Positions 26,822 through 38,074 of a stretch of 64,000 bases of DNA are shown here, in pieces. A program made the position numbers and the translations under genes. The notes beneath the pieces were generated by a model, which worked only from the letters and a program-made list of their open reading frames with translations, did not search any database and was not told the origin of the DNA. The stretch's first letter is position 1. Each line of letters starts with the position of its first letter. Source of the DNA: Sutcliffiella deserti (lineage in GTDB: Bacteria; Bacillota; Bacilli; Bacillales; Bacillaceae_I); the NCBI RefSeq assembly GCF_020037475.1, contig NZ_JAIQDB010000007.1, positions 1 to 64,000 on the forward strand. The letters are read 5' to 3'.

Positions 26822-27259
26822 ATGGTAAGAGTAAAATATACGGACAGTGATGTTGATTTAGTGGCAAGGATGATGCGGGCAGAAGCTGAAGGGGAAGGCA
26901 AACAGGGAATGTTAATGGTTGGAAATGTTATTGTTAATCGGAATGTAGCAAATTGTCTAGACTTTAAAGAATTAAGAAACATTAACGACGTTATTTTTCA
27001 AATACAAGGAGGGAACTATTCTTTTGAAGCAGTTCAAAAAGGCAACGTTTTTTATAACCGAGCAAGAGGGGTAGAAAAAAGATTAGCAAAAAAAACCTTG
27101 GACTATTGGAGAGAACATCCTTCGAAATATGCTCTTTGGTACTTTAATCCGTATGGGCCATGTCCTCCTACATGGTACAATCAACCATTTACAGGGCAAT
27201 ACAAGCAACATTGTTATTATGAACCGCTGCCTGATACATGCGAAGGTGCCTATAGATAA
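26822..27259 (+). CDS. cwlJ: Spore cortex-lytic hydrolase CwlJ
   Basis: A 145-aa cell-wall hydrolase of the SleB/CwlJ family that degrades spore cortex peptidoglycan during germination. LVARMMRAEAEGEGKQGML carries the catalytic Glu, followed by VGNVIVNR and the C-terminal GPCPPTWYNQPFTGQYKQHC (GPCP..W motif). It lacks the signal peptide and peptidoglycan-binding domain of SleB and has the size of B. subtilis CwlJ (142 aa). AGAGGTGAT precedes the ATG at 26822. gerQ, often needed for CwlJ, is not adjacent. Confidence 0.93.
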   Translation: MVRVKYTDSDVDLVARMMRAEAEGEGKQGMLMVGNVIVNRNVANCLDFKELRNINDVIFQIQGGNYSFEAVQKGNVFYNRARGVEKRLAKKTLDYWREHPSKYALWYFNPYGPCPPTWYNQPFTGQYKQHCYYEPLPDTCEGAYR

Positions 27260-27269
27260 GAACAACTCT

Positions 27270-27298
27270 CCCCCCGCAATTTGCGTGGGGTTTTTTTG
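27270..27298 (+). terminator. Terminator of cwlJ
   Basis: CCCCGCA and TGCGTGGGG pair with a one-base bulge around ATT and are followed by TTTTTTT. Confidence 0.85.
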
Positions 27299-27350
27299 CG
27301 TTATACAATCCCCCACTAAAATATAAAAAGCGCCAAACTCCTTTTGAAAA

Positions 27351-27439
27351 GGCTCTTTTTTAGGATTGTTGTTATAAGCCCGTAAAAAATCGGCTATTGG
27401 ATTTTTTACTTAAAAGCAACAATCAATACGAAAACAGCT
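27351..27439. repeat. MITE-like inverted repeat, copy 2
   Basis: GGCTCTTTTTTAGGATTGTT at the left and AAAAGCAACAATCAATACG plus AAAACAGC at the right repeat the ends of the copy at 12429-12570, with a shorter interior of about 40 bp that contains its own hairpin-like text (cccgtaaaaaatcgg). Confidence 0.6.
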
Positions 27440-27470
27440 TTTTGAAAAAGAAATCGGCGCTATCATTATA

Positions 27471-27680
27471 TTAGCGTGAGGCTTTAGGTTGTTGGCACAC
27501 GTCACATTTACGTTGGTTATTGTCTTTAAATTTCTTAAAGGTTTTTTCAAAGTTGCTACCACATGTACATTTAAAAAGTAGCTTTTGCGAAAACCCGTGA
27601 TATTCTGTCGTCAGTAACTTACTTTCTGAATTTTTCTCAACAAATTCTTTAATGCTACCTATTGTCCATCGTTTATTCAT
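27471..27680 (-). CDS. Small zinc-ribbon protein
   Basis: A 69-aa protein. KLLFKCTCGSNFEKTFKKF and RKCDVCQQ give the CxC...CxxC pattern of a four-cysteine zinc ribbon, preceded by a helical N-terminus (TIGSIKEFVEKNSESKLLTTEY). Modules like this occur at the front of phage and homing-endonuclease-type proteins; here it stands alone and stops after the ribbon, so it may be a remnant or a small nucleic-acid-binding protein. GGAGGTG is 7 nt before the ATG at 27680. Confidence 0.6.
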   Translation of the reverse strand: MNKRWTIGSIKEFVEKNSESKLLTTEYHGFSQKLLFKCTCGSNFEKTFKKFKDNNQRKCDVCQQPKASR

Positions 27681-27704
27681 TATCTTACACCTCCATTTTT
27701 TCAT

Positions 27705-28060
27705 CGGTAGGCGGAGGCTTTTCTTGGCATCCGTTCAATCTTGAGGCAAAGTCGAGCATATCCTCAATTTCTTATTATACCATGAGCTTCGATACAATTA
27801 AACAGACCGGAAACTTGAACACTTTTTATTAAGGGTGCAAGCATGCAGCTTCAACCTTTTCTTTTTCCACTATATTTTTCTTATAAAATACAAATTTGAT
27901 CTAAAGCAAAACTGCATTATCTAATCACTATAAATTAGAAAACAACAGAATCGAATTTCTAGCTTCTTGTATGTTTGAGGGACTTATAATAAAGTTATAA
28001 AAATGATTAGTTTATAATCTATCATAAATAACCAAAATCAACAGATTGGAGATAGGTATA
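27705..28060. other. Gene-free AT-rich spacer before the second NERD locus
   Basis: No coding region or repeat seen. A weak promoter candidate for the NERD pseudogene is TTTGAG at 27974-27979, 16 bp, then TATAAA at 27996-28001. No copy of the 16-bp palindrome that precedes the first NERD gene is present. Confidence 0.4.
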
Positions 28061-28981
28061 TTGATCCTGAAACCTCGTAATCACTCACTCGAATTAAAAA
28101 CTTTCCAATCCCTTGATGCTCGAACAAATCTAGAATCAAAAGAAGAACATTACCTCACTAACATTGCAAAAGGATTTCAAGGAGAGATAATGTTTGACCA
28201 ATGGATAAAGAATCTCTCCTGCGACAGTTTGGTTCTAAATGATTTATTACTTGATTGCCATCACACGCTATTTCAAATTGACTCCCTAGTAATCACACCA
28301 CATACAATCTACCTCTTTGAAGTGAAAAACTACGAAGGTGACTTTCTTCTAGAAGCAGATAGATAGTATTCCGCATCAAAAAGAACCGAAATAAAAAACC
28401 CATTACTTCAATTAAAAAGGACAGAATCCCTATTTAGACGCTTACTCCAAGAAAATGGCTTTAACCTCTCTATTGAAGCACTTCTTATCTTTGTTAATCC
28501 CGAATTCCAACTCTACTCAACACCTCAAAATCTCCCAATTATTTTCCCATCACAACTCACTCGTTTTATGGAAAACCTAAATAAAAGACCTTCTAAACCG
28601 TTGCAAGATATACAAAAGAAGCTAGCGCATCAATTACTAACGATGCATTTAACCGAAGCCCCTTCCTCCCGATTGCCAGAATACCACTATAGCAATCTAA
28701 AAAAGGGTATAATCTGCCACAGCTGTCAAACCTTTTATCCTAGTTTTAAACAACCAACTTTGATTTGTCCTGAGTGTGACGAAAAAGAACTATTACACAA
28801 TGCCGTTTTACGAAGCGTGGAAGAATTTAAGATTCTTTTTCCTGAAATGAAAATTACCACAAATCAGATCTTTGAGTGGTGTAGGATAATCAAAAGCAAA
28901 AAAACAATCCGGAATATTCTTGGCAAAAATTTTAATCTATTAGGATACGGTAAGAGTTCTTATTATGTGGAACGGGATTGA
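28061..28981 (+). pseudogene. Second NERD-domain protein, interrupted by one amber codon
   Basis: One continuous frame of 306 codons, homologous end to end with the protein of 1047-1946, with a single TAG at codon 102 (28364-28366). The equivalent residue in the intact copy is Trp (KEGKWYS against EADR-stop-YS), so one TGG to TAG change explains it. Active-site-like residues (QIDSLVI, FEVKNYEGD), zinc-ribbon cysteines (CHSC, CPEC) and the HTH-like tail (TTNQIFEWCRI..KKTIRNIL) are preserved, which points to recent inactivation or readthrough. The start is a TTG at 28061 after GGAGATAGG. A palindromic array starts about 20 bp after the stop. Confidence 0.88.
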
Positions 28982-28998
28982 ATTGGCTTTTGGGAGGG

Positions 28999-29170
28999 GG
29001 AGGTGATCTCATTTCTCCCATTGAGACCAATGTTCCCTTCTTTTCCGGGTACCGATGGTCTCATTCAGCCCTTTGAGACCATCGACACCTCCTTTTCCGG
29101 GTGCCCGTGGTCTCATTCCCTCCCTTTGAGACCATCGACCCCTCCTTTTCCGGGTCCAGACGATCTCATC
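28999..29170. repeat. 52-53 bp tandem array with GGTCTCA/TGAGACC palindromes
   Basis: About 3.5 units. Left arms end at 29011, 29063, 29115 and 29168 (spacings 52, 52, 53). The second unit has perfect 9-bp arms, ATGGTCTCA (29055-29063) and TGAGACCAT (29074-29082), around 10 nt; the third keeps GGTCTCA/TGAGACC. The linker holds a CTCCTTTTCCGGGT motif. It begins about 20 bp after the NERD pseudogene stop, in the same relative position as the array of 1-1003 to its NERD gene. Confidence 0.9.
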
Positions 29171-29200
29171 CCCCCTTAGCAAAACCACTGCAAACAAAAC

Positions 29201-29242
29201 AAAAAAAGAGTGCGGATTTCATTTAAGAAACCCCACTCTTTT
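29201..29242 (-). terminator. Terminator of the gan operon
   Basis: On the minus strand AAAGAGTG..GGTTTC and GAAATCC..CACTCTTT pair with one internal mismatch and are followed by TTTTTT. It lies 14 bp after the ganB stop. Confidence 0.85.
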
Positions 29243-29255
29243 CCCTACCTATCCA

Positions 29256-32108
<2,853 letters not shown>

Positions 32109-32112
32109 CTAA

Positions 32113-32126
32113 CGGAAGCGTTTACA
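32113..32126. promoter_or_regulatory. Probable CcpA cre box upstream of ganB
   Basis: On the minus strand TGTAAACGCTTCCG matches TGWAARCGYTWNCW at 13 of 14 positions, 44 bp before the ganB start. It suggests separate catabolite control of the extracellular enzyme. Confidence 0.65.
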
Positions 32127-32138
32127 ATCAACTGTATA

Positions 32139-32165
32139 ATGGTGGGCGGGAGATTCTCCCCCACC
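32139..32165 (-). terminator. GC-rich hairpin between ganA and ganB
   Basis: GGTGGGCGGGAGA and TCTCCCCCACC pair with a mismatch around TT. No T-run follows on the minus strand, so it is more likely an attenuator or RNA-stability hairpin than a full terminator. Confidence 0.5.
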
Positions 32166-32180
32166 CATCTTTGAAGTAAC

Positions 32181-34244
32181 CTAACTTTTTTGATGCTCCA
32201 CAATTCTTACTTCATACTTTTCTAATGTCACGTTTCCGACTACTTCTTCTCCTGTTAACAGATCTTTAACGGAAGATTCGAAGGTGACATTTTGTTTTTC
32301 CTCGGTAAAGTTCATGACAAAAACATAGTCCTTTTGAGGAGCTTGTCTTACTTGAACAGATACACCTCTACCATGTTTAACAGGGAATACTGGTTCAAGA
32401 GATAGACTCTCGATTAATCCTTGGTAGAAATCACGATGAAACTGATCTTCTAGACGGCCACCGATATAGTAGGTTTTCCCTTTTTTATAGCTATGGCTTG
32501 TAACAGCAGGGGTTTCTGCATAGAAATCATCCTCATAGATTCCTTCCACATTTGCTGTATCTCGTTCCAGAACTGTTGCGTAGTCCTTCAACTCGTAGGA
32601 TTGATTATTGAACCTAACAGAATTTCGATCGTTAGGATAATACGTATCGGTTTCAACTGGCTTCATTCCGAAAATTTCTTGCAGATCCTTGTGCCAGCCG
32701 CCTAAGTACGTTAAATCATGTTCATTTACCAATCCACTTATATAGGTCATCACTAATGTTCCACCATTTTCAACAAACGATTTGAGGCGCGAAATGGTTT
32801 TTTCACTTACTAAATAAAGCATTGGGACGATTAGCAGTTTATATGAAGTGAAATCCTGTTCCTTTGTGATGACATCTACCGGGATATCCTGTTCCCAGAA
32901 GGTGCGATAATGCTGTTGCAAAGTTTGAGGATAGCGCTTCGTCTCCAAGCCGAAGCCTTGCGCATCGTTTAAAGCCCAATTGCTTTCCCAATCATAAAGA
33001 ATGGCCACATCTGATGGACGGTTTGTGCCTACTACTTCAGACAGCTTTTCTAATGTCTCCCCAACCTGTGTAACCTCTTTGAACACGCGGTTTTCCGTGC
33101 TATTATCATGGTCTACTACTGCACCATGGAATTTTTCGGATGATCCACGTGATTTACGCCATTGAAAATAAAGGATACTGTCAGATCCATGAGCAATCAT
33201 TTGCATCGAAGCAAGTTGATGCATCCCTGGTCGTTTTGTTTTATTCACGTTATGCCAGTTCACTCCGCTTGGGGTGCTTTCCATTAACAAAAATGGTTGC
33301 TGCTTTAAGCTTCGGTACAGATCATCTATAAAGCCTACCTTCATCGCAAGGTCTGCAGTTGTTTCCCAATCATTATGCCAAGCAGGGTAGGCATCCCAGC
33401 TTATTACATCCAAATGCTTGGCAAACTTGCTATAATCAAGTCCTTGAAAAGGAATCAGGTCATGTGTATCCGCCATAAAATTTGTTGTGATTGGAATCTC
33501 CGGCGTTAGCTCTTTGAATGGTACGACTTCATTTTGATAGAAAGAAATGGTTTGGTCTGTGACGAAACGTCTCCAATCCAGGTTCAATCCATGTACGGCA
33601 CTTTCCCCAATCGGTGAAGGTGATTCAATTTGAGACCAGTCATTAAATGTGTGACTCCAAAACGGCCCCCACCATGCGTCATTCAGGGCTTTAAGGTCAT
33701 TGTTGTATTGCTTTTTAAGCCAGTCTCTGAATGCTACCTGACAATGATCACAGTGACAATCGCCACCATATTCATTTGAGATATGCCACATTAATAATGC
33801 CGGGTGATTGCCATATCTTTCTGCCAACAAACGGTTCATCTTTTCTGTTTTTTCACGATACACTTCTGCAGTAAAGCAGTGATTATGTCTTCCACCATGC
33901 AGTTGCTTGATTCTTGAAGCATTTACTCGTAATACTTCAGGATATTTCTGTGACATCCAGGCAGGACGTGCACCGCTTGGTGTTGCTAAAATCACTCTGC
34001 CGCCGAAACCATGGATATTTTCAAAAATCTCATCCAACCATTCAAAGTGATAGACTCCCTCTTCCGGTTCCAGTGCACTCCATGCAAAAATCCCTACAGA
34101 GAAGGTATTGGTATGAGAAAGTTGCATTAATTTAATATCATCTGCTAAAATGTCGGGACGATCTAACCATTGATCAGGATTGTAGTCTCCTCCATGAAGC
34201 ATAAAGTTCGCTTTAGTTGTGTATGTTTTTTCATGTTTTGACAT
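32181..34244 (-). CDS. ganA: GH42 beta-galactosidase
   Basis: A 687-aa cytoplasmic enzyme, the size of B. subtilis GanA, that hydrolyses galacto-oligosaccharides imported by GanSPQ. The N-terminal TIM barrel has the acid/base Glu near 156 (HISNEYGG, followed by the CHCDHC zinc cluster) and the nucleophile Glu near 322 (LMESTPSG); a trimerisation/beta-galactosidase domain and a C-terminal beta domain follow. AAGGAGAG lies before the ATG. It follows ganQ by about 35 bp in the gan operon. Confidence 0.95.
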   Translation of the reverse strand: MSKHEKTYTTKANFMLHGGDYNPDQWLDRPDILADDIKLMQLSHTNTFSVGIFAWSALEPEEGVYHFEWLDEIFENIHGFGGRVILATPSGARPAWMSQKYPEVLRVNASRIKQLHGGRHNHCFTAEVYREKTEKMNRLLAERYGNHPALLMWHISNEYGGDCHCDHCQVAFRDWLKKQYNNDLKALNDAWWGPFWSHTFNDWSQIESPSPIGESAVHGLNLDWRRFVTDQTISFYQNEVVPFKELTPEIPITTNFMADTHDLIPFQGLDYSKFAKHLDVISWDAYPAWHNDWETTADLAMKVGFIDDLYRSLKQQPFLLMESTPSGVNWHNVNKTKRPGMHQLASMQMIAHGSDSILYFQWRKSRGSSEKFHGAVVDHDNSTENRVFKEVTQVGETLEKLSEVVGTNRPSDVAILYDWESNWALNDAQGFGLETKRYPQTLQQHYRTFWEQDIPVDVITKEQDFTSYKLLIVPMLYLVSEKTISRLKSFVENGGTLVMTYISGLVNEHDLTYLGGWHKDLQEIFGMKPVETDTYYPNDRNSVRFNNQSYELKDYATVLERDTANVEGIYEDDFYAETPAVTSHSYKKGKTYYIGGRLEDQFHRDFYQGLIESLSLEPVFPVKHGRGVSVQVRQAPQKDYVFVMNFTEEKQNVTFESSVKDLLTGEEVVGNVTLEKYEVRIVEHQKS

Positions 34245-34278
34245 AATACTCTCCTTTTGACACTAATTTGTTTCGATG

Positions 34279-35130
34279 TTAGCCTTTTGTCCCGCCAGCA
34301 GTTAATCCGGAAACAAAATTCTTTTGCAGCAAGATAAAGATAATTGCAATTGGAATACTAATTAATATTGCACCTGCAGCAAAGGTCGTATAACTTGCCC
34401 CCATTACTTCATTCACTAGATTATATAGTCCAATTGGTAATGTATAAGCTTCCGAATTTCTTAGTATAACGGATGATAGGACGAAATCCCCCAATGGTCC
34501 GGTAAATCCAAGCATTGCAACGACAGCAAGCATCGGTTTGGATAAAGGCATAATAATTTGAAAGAAGATTCTTGTATTGCTCGCACCATCGATCTTTGCA
34601 CTTTCATCTAAATCCATCGGAATCGAATCCATATACCCTTTCATCAAGTAGGTATTCATCGGGATAAGTCCACCGATATACAGCAAGATTAATAGCCAAT
34701 GACTATTCATCATGCCAAGAATTTGGGCTAGTACGAATAATGCAATTAAGGCAGAAAACTGCGGAATCATCTGCAATAATAAGAATAAAGTTAAGGCATT
34801 TTTTCTTCCTTTAAAACGAAAACGCGAAAACGCATATGCGGTAAAAGAAACACAAATTACCGTTCCGATCATGGTAAATATGCTAATTTTAAGCGAATTT
34901 AGATACCACTGAACATATGGCAGACTTTCTTTTCCAGCAAACAATTCCTTATAGTGATCTAATGTTGGATTTGCCGGAATGATGGACGTACTGATTAAAC
35001 TGTTACCAGGGTTAAAACTTGCCCCCACTGTCCAAAGAAGTGGATAAATGATGATGATTGTCATTAGCGTTAATATGGAATAAGAGCTAAAGAGTCTAAA
35101 GAAATTCTTACTCTTCGTACTTGTCAACAT
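34279..35130 (-). CDS. ganQ: Galacto-oligosaccharide ABC permease, MalG type
   Basis: A 283-aa inner-membrane permease of the CUT1 family with six helices. The EAA loop, which contacts the ATPase, is seen as DESAKIDGASNTRIFFQIIMPLSKP (core ESAKIDGASNTRIFF). It is 3 bp from ganP and translationally coupled to it. No ATPase gene is present; in Bacillus the shared MsmX protein energises such systems. Confidence 0.95.
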   Translation of the reverse strand: MLTSTKSKNFFRLFSSYSILTLMTIIIIYPLLWTVGASFNPGNSLISTSIIPANPTLDHYKELFAGKESLPYVQWYLNSLKISIFTMIGTVICVSFTAYAFSRFRFKGRKNALTLFLLLQMIPQFSALIALFVLAQILGMMNSHWLLILLYIGGLIPMNTYLMKGYMDSIPMDLDESAKIDGASNTRIFFQIIMPLSKPMLAVVAMLGFTGPLGDFVLSSVILRNSEAYTLPIGLYNLVNEVMGASYTTFAAGAILISIPIAIIFILLQKNFVSGLTAGGTKG

Positions 35131-35133
35131 CTC

Positions 35134-36390
35134 TTAAGCCCCCTCTTTAAATGAATTTGTACGTCTAAACTGCCACAATGCAATAGCAATAACAAATACA
35201 GATAATAAAATGGTTAATGCAGCTGCTAGAGAATATTGACTTGATTGCATAGTCAACTTATATATCCAGGATACTAGTATATCTGTTCCTCCAGCTGTGG
35301 AACCAGGCATTGCCGGACCGCCGCCATTGAAGAGGTAGATTATATTAAAGTTATTAAAGTTAAACGTATACTGCGTAATGATAATTGGAGCAATCGCAAA
35401 TAAAATCAACGGCAGAGTGATATGTTTGAATTTCGTAAACATCGAAGCACCATCAATGGTCGCTGCCTCATACAAATCATCTGGAATCGATTGCAGAACC
35501 CCTGTTGTTACTAAGAATATATACGGAAAGCCTAACCATCCTTGCATTAAGATAAGCGCCACTCTTGACCAGTTCGCATCGGTCATCCAAGGAATCGCGT
35601 CAATGCCGATCGCGGCTAACAGATCGTTGTTGATGGCACCAAAGCTATCATTAAAAAGACCTGCGAAGATTAGAATAGTAACAAACCCTGGAACCGCCCA
35701 TGGTAAAACCAGGATAGTCCGATAAAACCTCTTGAATTTCACGTCTTTTTGGTTAACAAGTACTGCCAAGAAAATACCAAGACCAACTTGTAGAGTTGAA
35801 GCAAGAAGGGTCCAGATAACCGTCCAACCTAATACATCAAAAAAGGTGGAGCGCCAAATATCAACAGTAAAAATCTCTTTAAACGTTTGCAAACCAACCC
35901 AATCCGCTAAGTTTGCTGGTGGAGAATGATATAGATCGTAGTTTGTAAATGCTAGTGCAAAACTAAATAAAATAGGAAAGATTACTGCAAAAATAAGAAT
36001 AAAGAAGGATGGTCCACTTACAACATAAGGATATCCCTGAGACACAACATTATGATACTGCTCTTTAAGGGAACTTAACTTCTTATTTTCCTCACGTAAT
36101 CTCCCGTTTGTATAGGCATCCTTTAGATTTATAAAATAGAATGCAAGACCAAAGCATGTGACAATAACCGCTAAAATCCCCTCTGCAAGTAGGAAGATCG
36201 AGTTATCCCGGGGCACTTCGGTTCCTAGTGTGAAAAGTCCCCAAAAACCCATATTTAATAGGTCTCTAAATACTACGAAGAAGGACGCAGTAAGAAAAAG
36301 AAATAGAGCTCCTTTTATCCATTGCTTGTTATAAAGCTGTCCTAGTCCTGGAATAATAGATAGCAATAATGCTAGTTTACGATGTTGCAT
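35134..36390 (-). CDS. ganP: Galacto-oligosaccharide ABC permease, MalF type
   Basis: A 418-aa inner-membrane permease with extra N-terminal helices (about 8-110) before the six-helix core, as in B. subtilis GanP. The EAA loop reads YEAATIDGASMFTKFKHITLP (split core EAATIDGASMFTKF). GAGGTG precedes the ATG. Partner of GanQ, receiving substrate from GanS. Separated from ganS by 245 bp containing a hairpin. Confidence 0.95.
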   Translation of the reverse strand: MQHRKLALLLSIIPGLGQLYNKQWIKGALFLFLTASFFVVFRDLLNMGFWGLFTLGTEVPRDNSIFLLAEGILAVIVTCFGLAFYFINLKDAYTNGRLREENKKLSSLKEQYHNVVSQGYPYVVSGPSFFILIFAVIFPILFSFALAFTNYDLYHSPPANLADWVGLQTFKEIFTVDIWRSTFFDVLGWTVIWTLLASTLQVGLGIFLAVLVNQKDVKFKRFYRTILVLPWAVPGFVTILIFAGLFNDSFGAINNDLLAAIGIDAIPWMTDANWSRVALILMQGWLGFPYIFLVTTGVLQSIPDDLYEAATIDGASMFTKFKHITLPLILFAIAPIIITQYTFNFNNFNIIYLFNGGGPAMPGSTAGGTDILVSWIYKLTMQSSQYSLAAALTILLSVFVIAIALWQFRRTNSFKEGA

Positions 36391-36597
36391 CTTTTCACCT
36401 CATTTGTTTAACAATCAAGAGACCGGGCTTTTTGAACATAACCGTGAAAATCGGAACTTGGATTTTTCATTGTTCTATTAACTTAAAATACCGAGTTACT
36501 TTTAACAATCATAGAAAAAGTGCACGGCTACAAGTTTGCACCGGGTTATAACAACCTTATCAAAAACGACATTCTATTCAAAAAGGCCTATAATAAA

Positions 36598-36624
36598 TGG
36601 TGCCAAACATTTAGTTTGACACCA
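36598..36624 (-). terminator. Intercistronic hairpin between ganS and ganP
   Basis: TGGTGTCAAAC and GTTTGGCACCA pair (one G-U) around a 5-nt loop, just after the ganS stop, followed by a weak TTTATTAT. Such a hairpin lets most transcripts end or be cut after ganS and gives an excess of binding protein over permease. Confidence 0.75.
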
Positions 36625-36636
36625 CTATTTAAAATC

Positions 36637-37908
36637 TTATTGCCCACTATGCTTTGCTTCTATTTGTCCTTTAATCGTTTCAACAGCTTGGTTCAGCGCA
36701 TCTGTCGGATTTGCTTTGCCTGTTGCGATTGTTTGTAGAGCCGCATCTGCAGGTGTCCAAACTTCATTCATTTGAGGTATATTTGGTGTAAGTTCAGCGA
36801 ATTGAGATTGTTCAGCAACCGCTTGAGCTACTTCACTTTCCGCTACTACTGGGTCATCCGCCAAAGCTTGCACGGCTGGAACTTCTTTCGTAATTTCATA
36901 ACGTTTTTTTGAATTTTCCTCGTTTGCAAGGAACGTTACTAATTTTTCTGCAAGCTCTGCATGTTTTGAGTACGAGCTAACATTATAGCTTTTCACACCA
37001 ACGAATGAACTCATGTTTTCGCCATTTGAAAGCGTTGGTAATTTTGTTACACCGTAATTAATTCCCGCTTTTGCAAATGGATCAACATTCCAAGGTCCAG
37101 AAATAATTGCCGCAGCTTTTCCTTCTGTGAATAATGATTCTAAAACGTTAATACCTTGTGCTCCGATGATACCTGATGGGAATAATTTATCGTTGTAGAA
37201 TTTTTGAATATATTTTCCACCTTCGATAGCGCCTTCATTGTTTAAGCCGATATCTGTTGGGTCATACGCTCCATTTTCGTCACGGCCAAAAATGTATCCC
37301 CCATATCCACTCATTACACTTTGTGCATAATAGATTTGATCAAATAAAGCTAAGAAACCAAATTGGTCGCCATCTGTTACTTCTGCTGAATAGTCATACC
37401 ACTCATCAAGTGATGTTGGTAATTCTTCTTCGGAAATCAGATCCTTATTATAGAAAAGCACCGTTGTTTCCACTGCTTTTGGTAAGCCATAAGCCTTGTT
37501 GTTTACCATTTGTGATTGCATGGCAACTTCTGTATAGATAGACTGAACTTCTTCTACATTCAACTCTTTAATTAATCCTTCTGTTACCGCTGTCCCAATT
37601 TGGTCACCAGGCATAGTCAAGACATCCGGCCCAGTTCCAGCAGGTCCATCTAGACGCAGATCTTCAATTTGTTGTGCGTAAGGTTTTTCAACAACCTTGA
37701 CTGTTACATCGTTATCTTCTTCGAATTTGGCAATAGCATCTGAAATGCCTGCCGCTTTCTCTATATCTTCCCAAACGATTAATTCTACATTTTCATCCGT
37801 TGCGTTATTTTCCTCGTTTTCATTACCGCTTTCTTGAGGTCCACAAGCTACTAAGGATAAACTTAACGCTAATCCACCCAATATACTAAAATATTTTTTT
37901 AACTTCAT
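36637..37908 (-). CDS. ganS: Galacto-oligosaccharide-binding lipoprotein
   Basis: A 423-aa extracellular binding protein. Signal peptide with lipobox SLVAC, lipidated Cys near 22, an Asn/Glu-rich spacer and a MalE-like body (LIVWEDIEKAAGISDAIAKF, DGPAGTGPDVLTMPGDQ, KAAAIISGPWNVD). First gene of the gan operon, behind a GanR operator and a cre-like box. Similar in build to the binding protein at 16569 but in a different regulon. Confidence 0.93.
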   Translation of the reverse strand: MKLKKYFSILGGLALSLSLVACGPQESGNENEENNATDENVELIVWEDIEKAAGISDAIAKFEEDNDVTVKVVEKPYAQQIEDLRLDGPAGTGPDVLTMPGDQIGTAVTEGLIKELNVEEVQSIYTEVAMQSQMVNNKAYGLPKAVETTVLFYNKDLISEEELPTSLDEWYDYSAEVTDGDQFGFLALFDQIYYAQSVMSGYGGYIFGRDENGAYDPTDIGLNNEGAIEGGKYIQKFYNDKLFPSGIIGAQGINVLESLFTEGKAAAIISGPWNVDPFAKAGINYGVTKLPTLSNGENMSSFVGVKSYNVSSYSKHAELAEKLVTFLANEENSKKRYEITKEVPAVQALADDPVVAESEVAQAVAEQSQFAELTPNIPQMNEVWTPADAALQTIATGKANPTDALNQAVETIKGQIEAKHSGQ

Positions 37909-37950
37909 TAGGATCTACTTCCTTTCAAATAGGTTAAAAGTGTTCGAGAC

Positions 37951-37964
37951 TGTAAGCGCTTTAC
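37951..37964. promoter_or_regulatory. Probable CcpA cre box of the gan operon
   Basis: TGTAAGCGCTTTAC matches the Bacillus cre pattern at 12 of 14 positions and lies around the predicted transcription start, where CcpA would block transcription in glucose. Confidence 0.6.
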
Positions 37965-37971
37965 TAAATTT

Positions 37972-38000
37972 AATATAGCACTCTAAGTAAAACATGTAAA
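37972..38000 (-). promoter_or_regulatory. SigA-type promoter of the gan operon
   Basis: On the minus strand TTTACA (37995-38000), a 17-bp spacer and TATATT (37972-37977). The GanR-like operator overlaps the -35 box and spacer, and the cre box lies just downstream. Confidence 0.75.
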
Positions 38001-38001
38001 C
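37985..38001. promoter_or_regulatory. GanR operator at the ganS promoter
   Basis: AAGTAAAACATGTAAAC shares its first half and centre with the strong palindrome at 39122-39143 in front of ganR. It overlaps the -35 box, so GanR bound here would exclude RNA polymerase. Confidence 0.7.
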
Positions 38002-38074
38002 AACTTTTTTACTAAATTAAGTGAATAGTTTTACGAAAACTTTAGCAAATCCTTTTATCAACACTTTTACCTAA

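Noticed and set aside
29041-29170. Methylation or restriction-site array (GGTCTC sites) as a restriction-modification system
   Set aside because: No methyltransferase or endonuclease gene lies nearby; the GGTCTC motifs are explained as palindrome arms.
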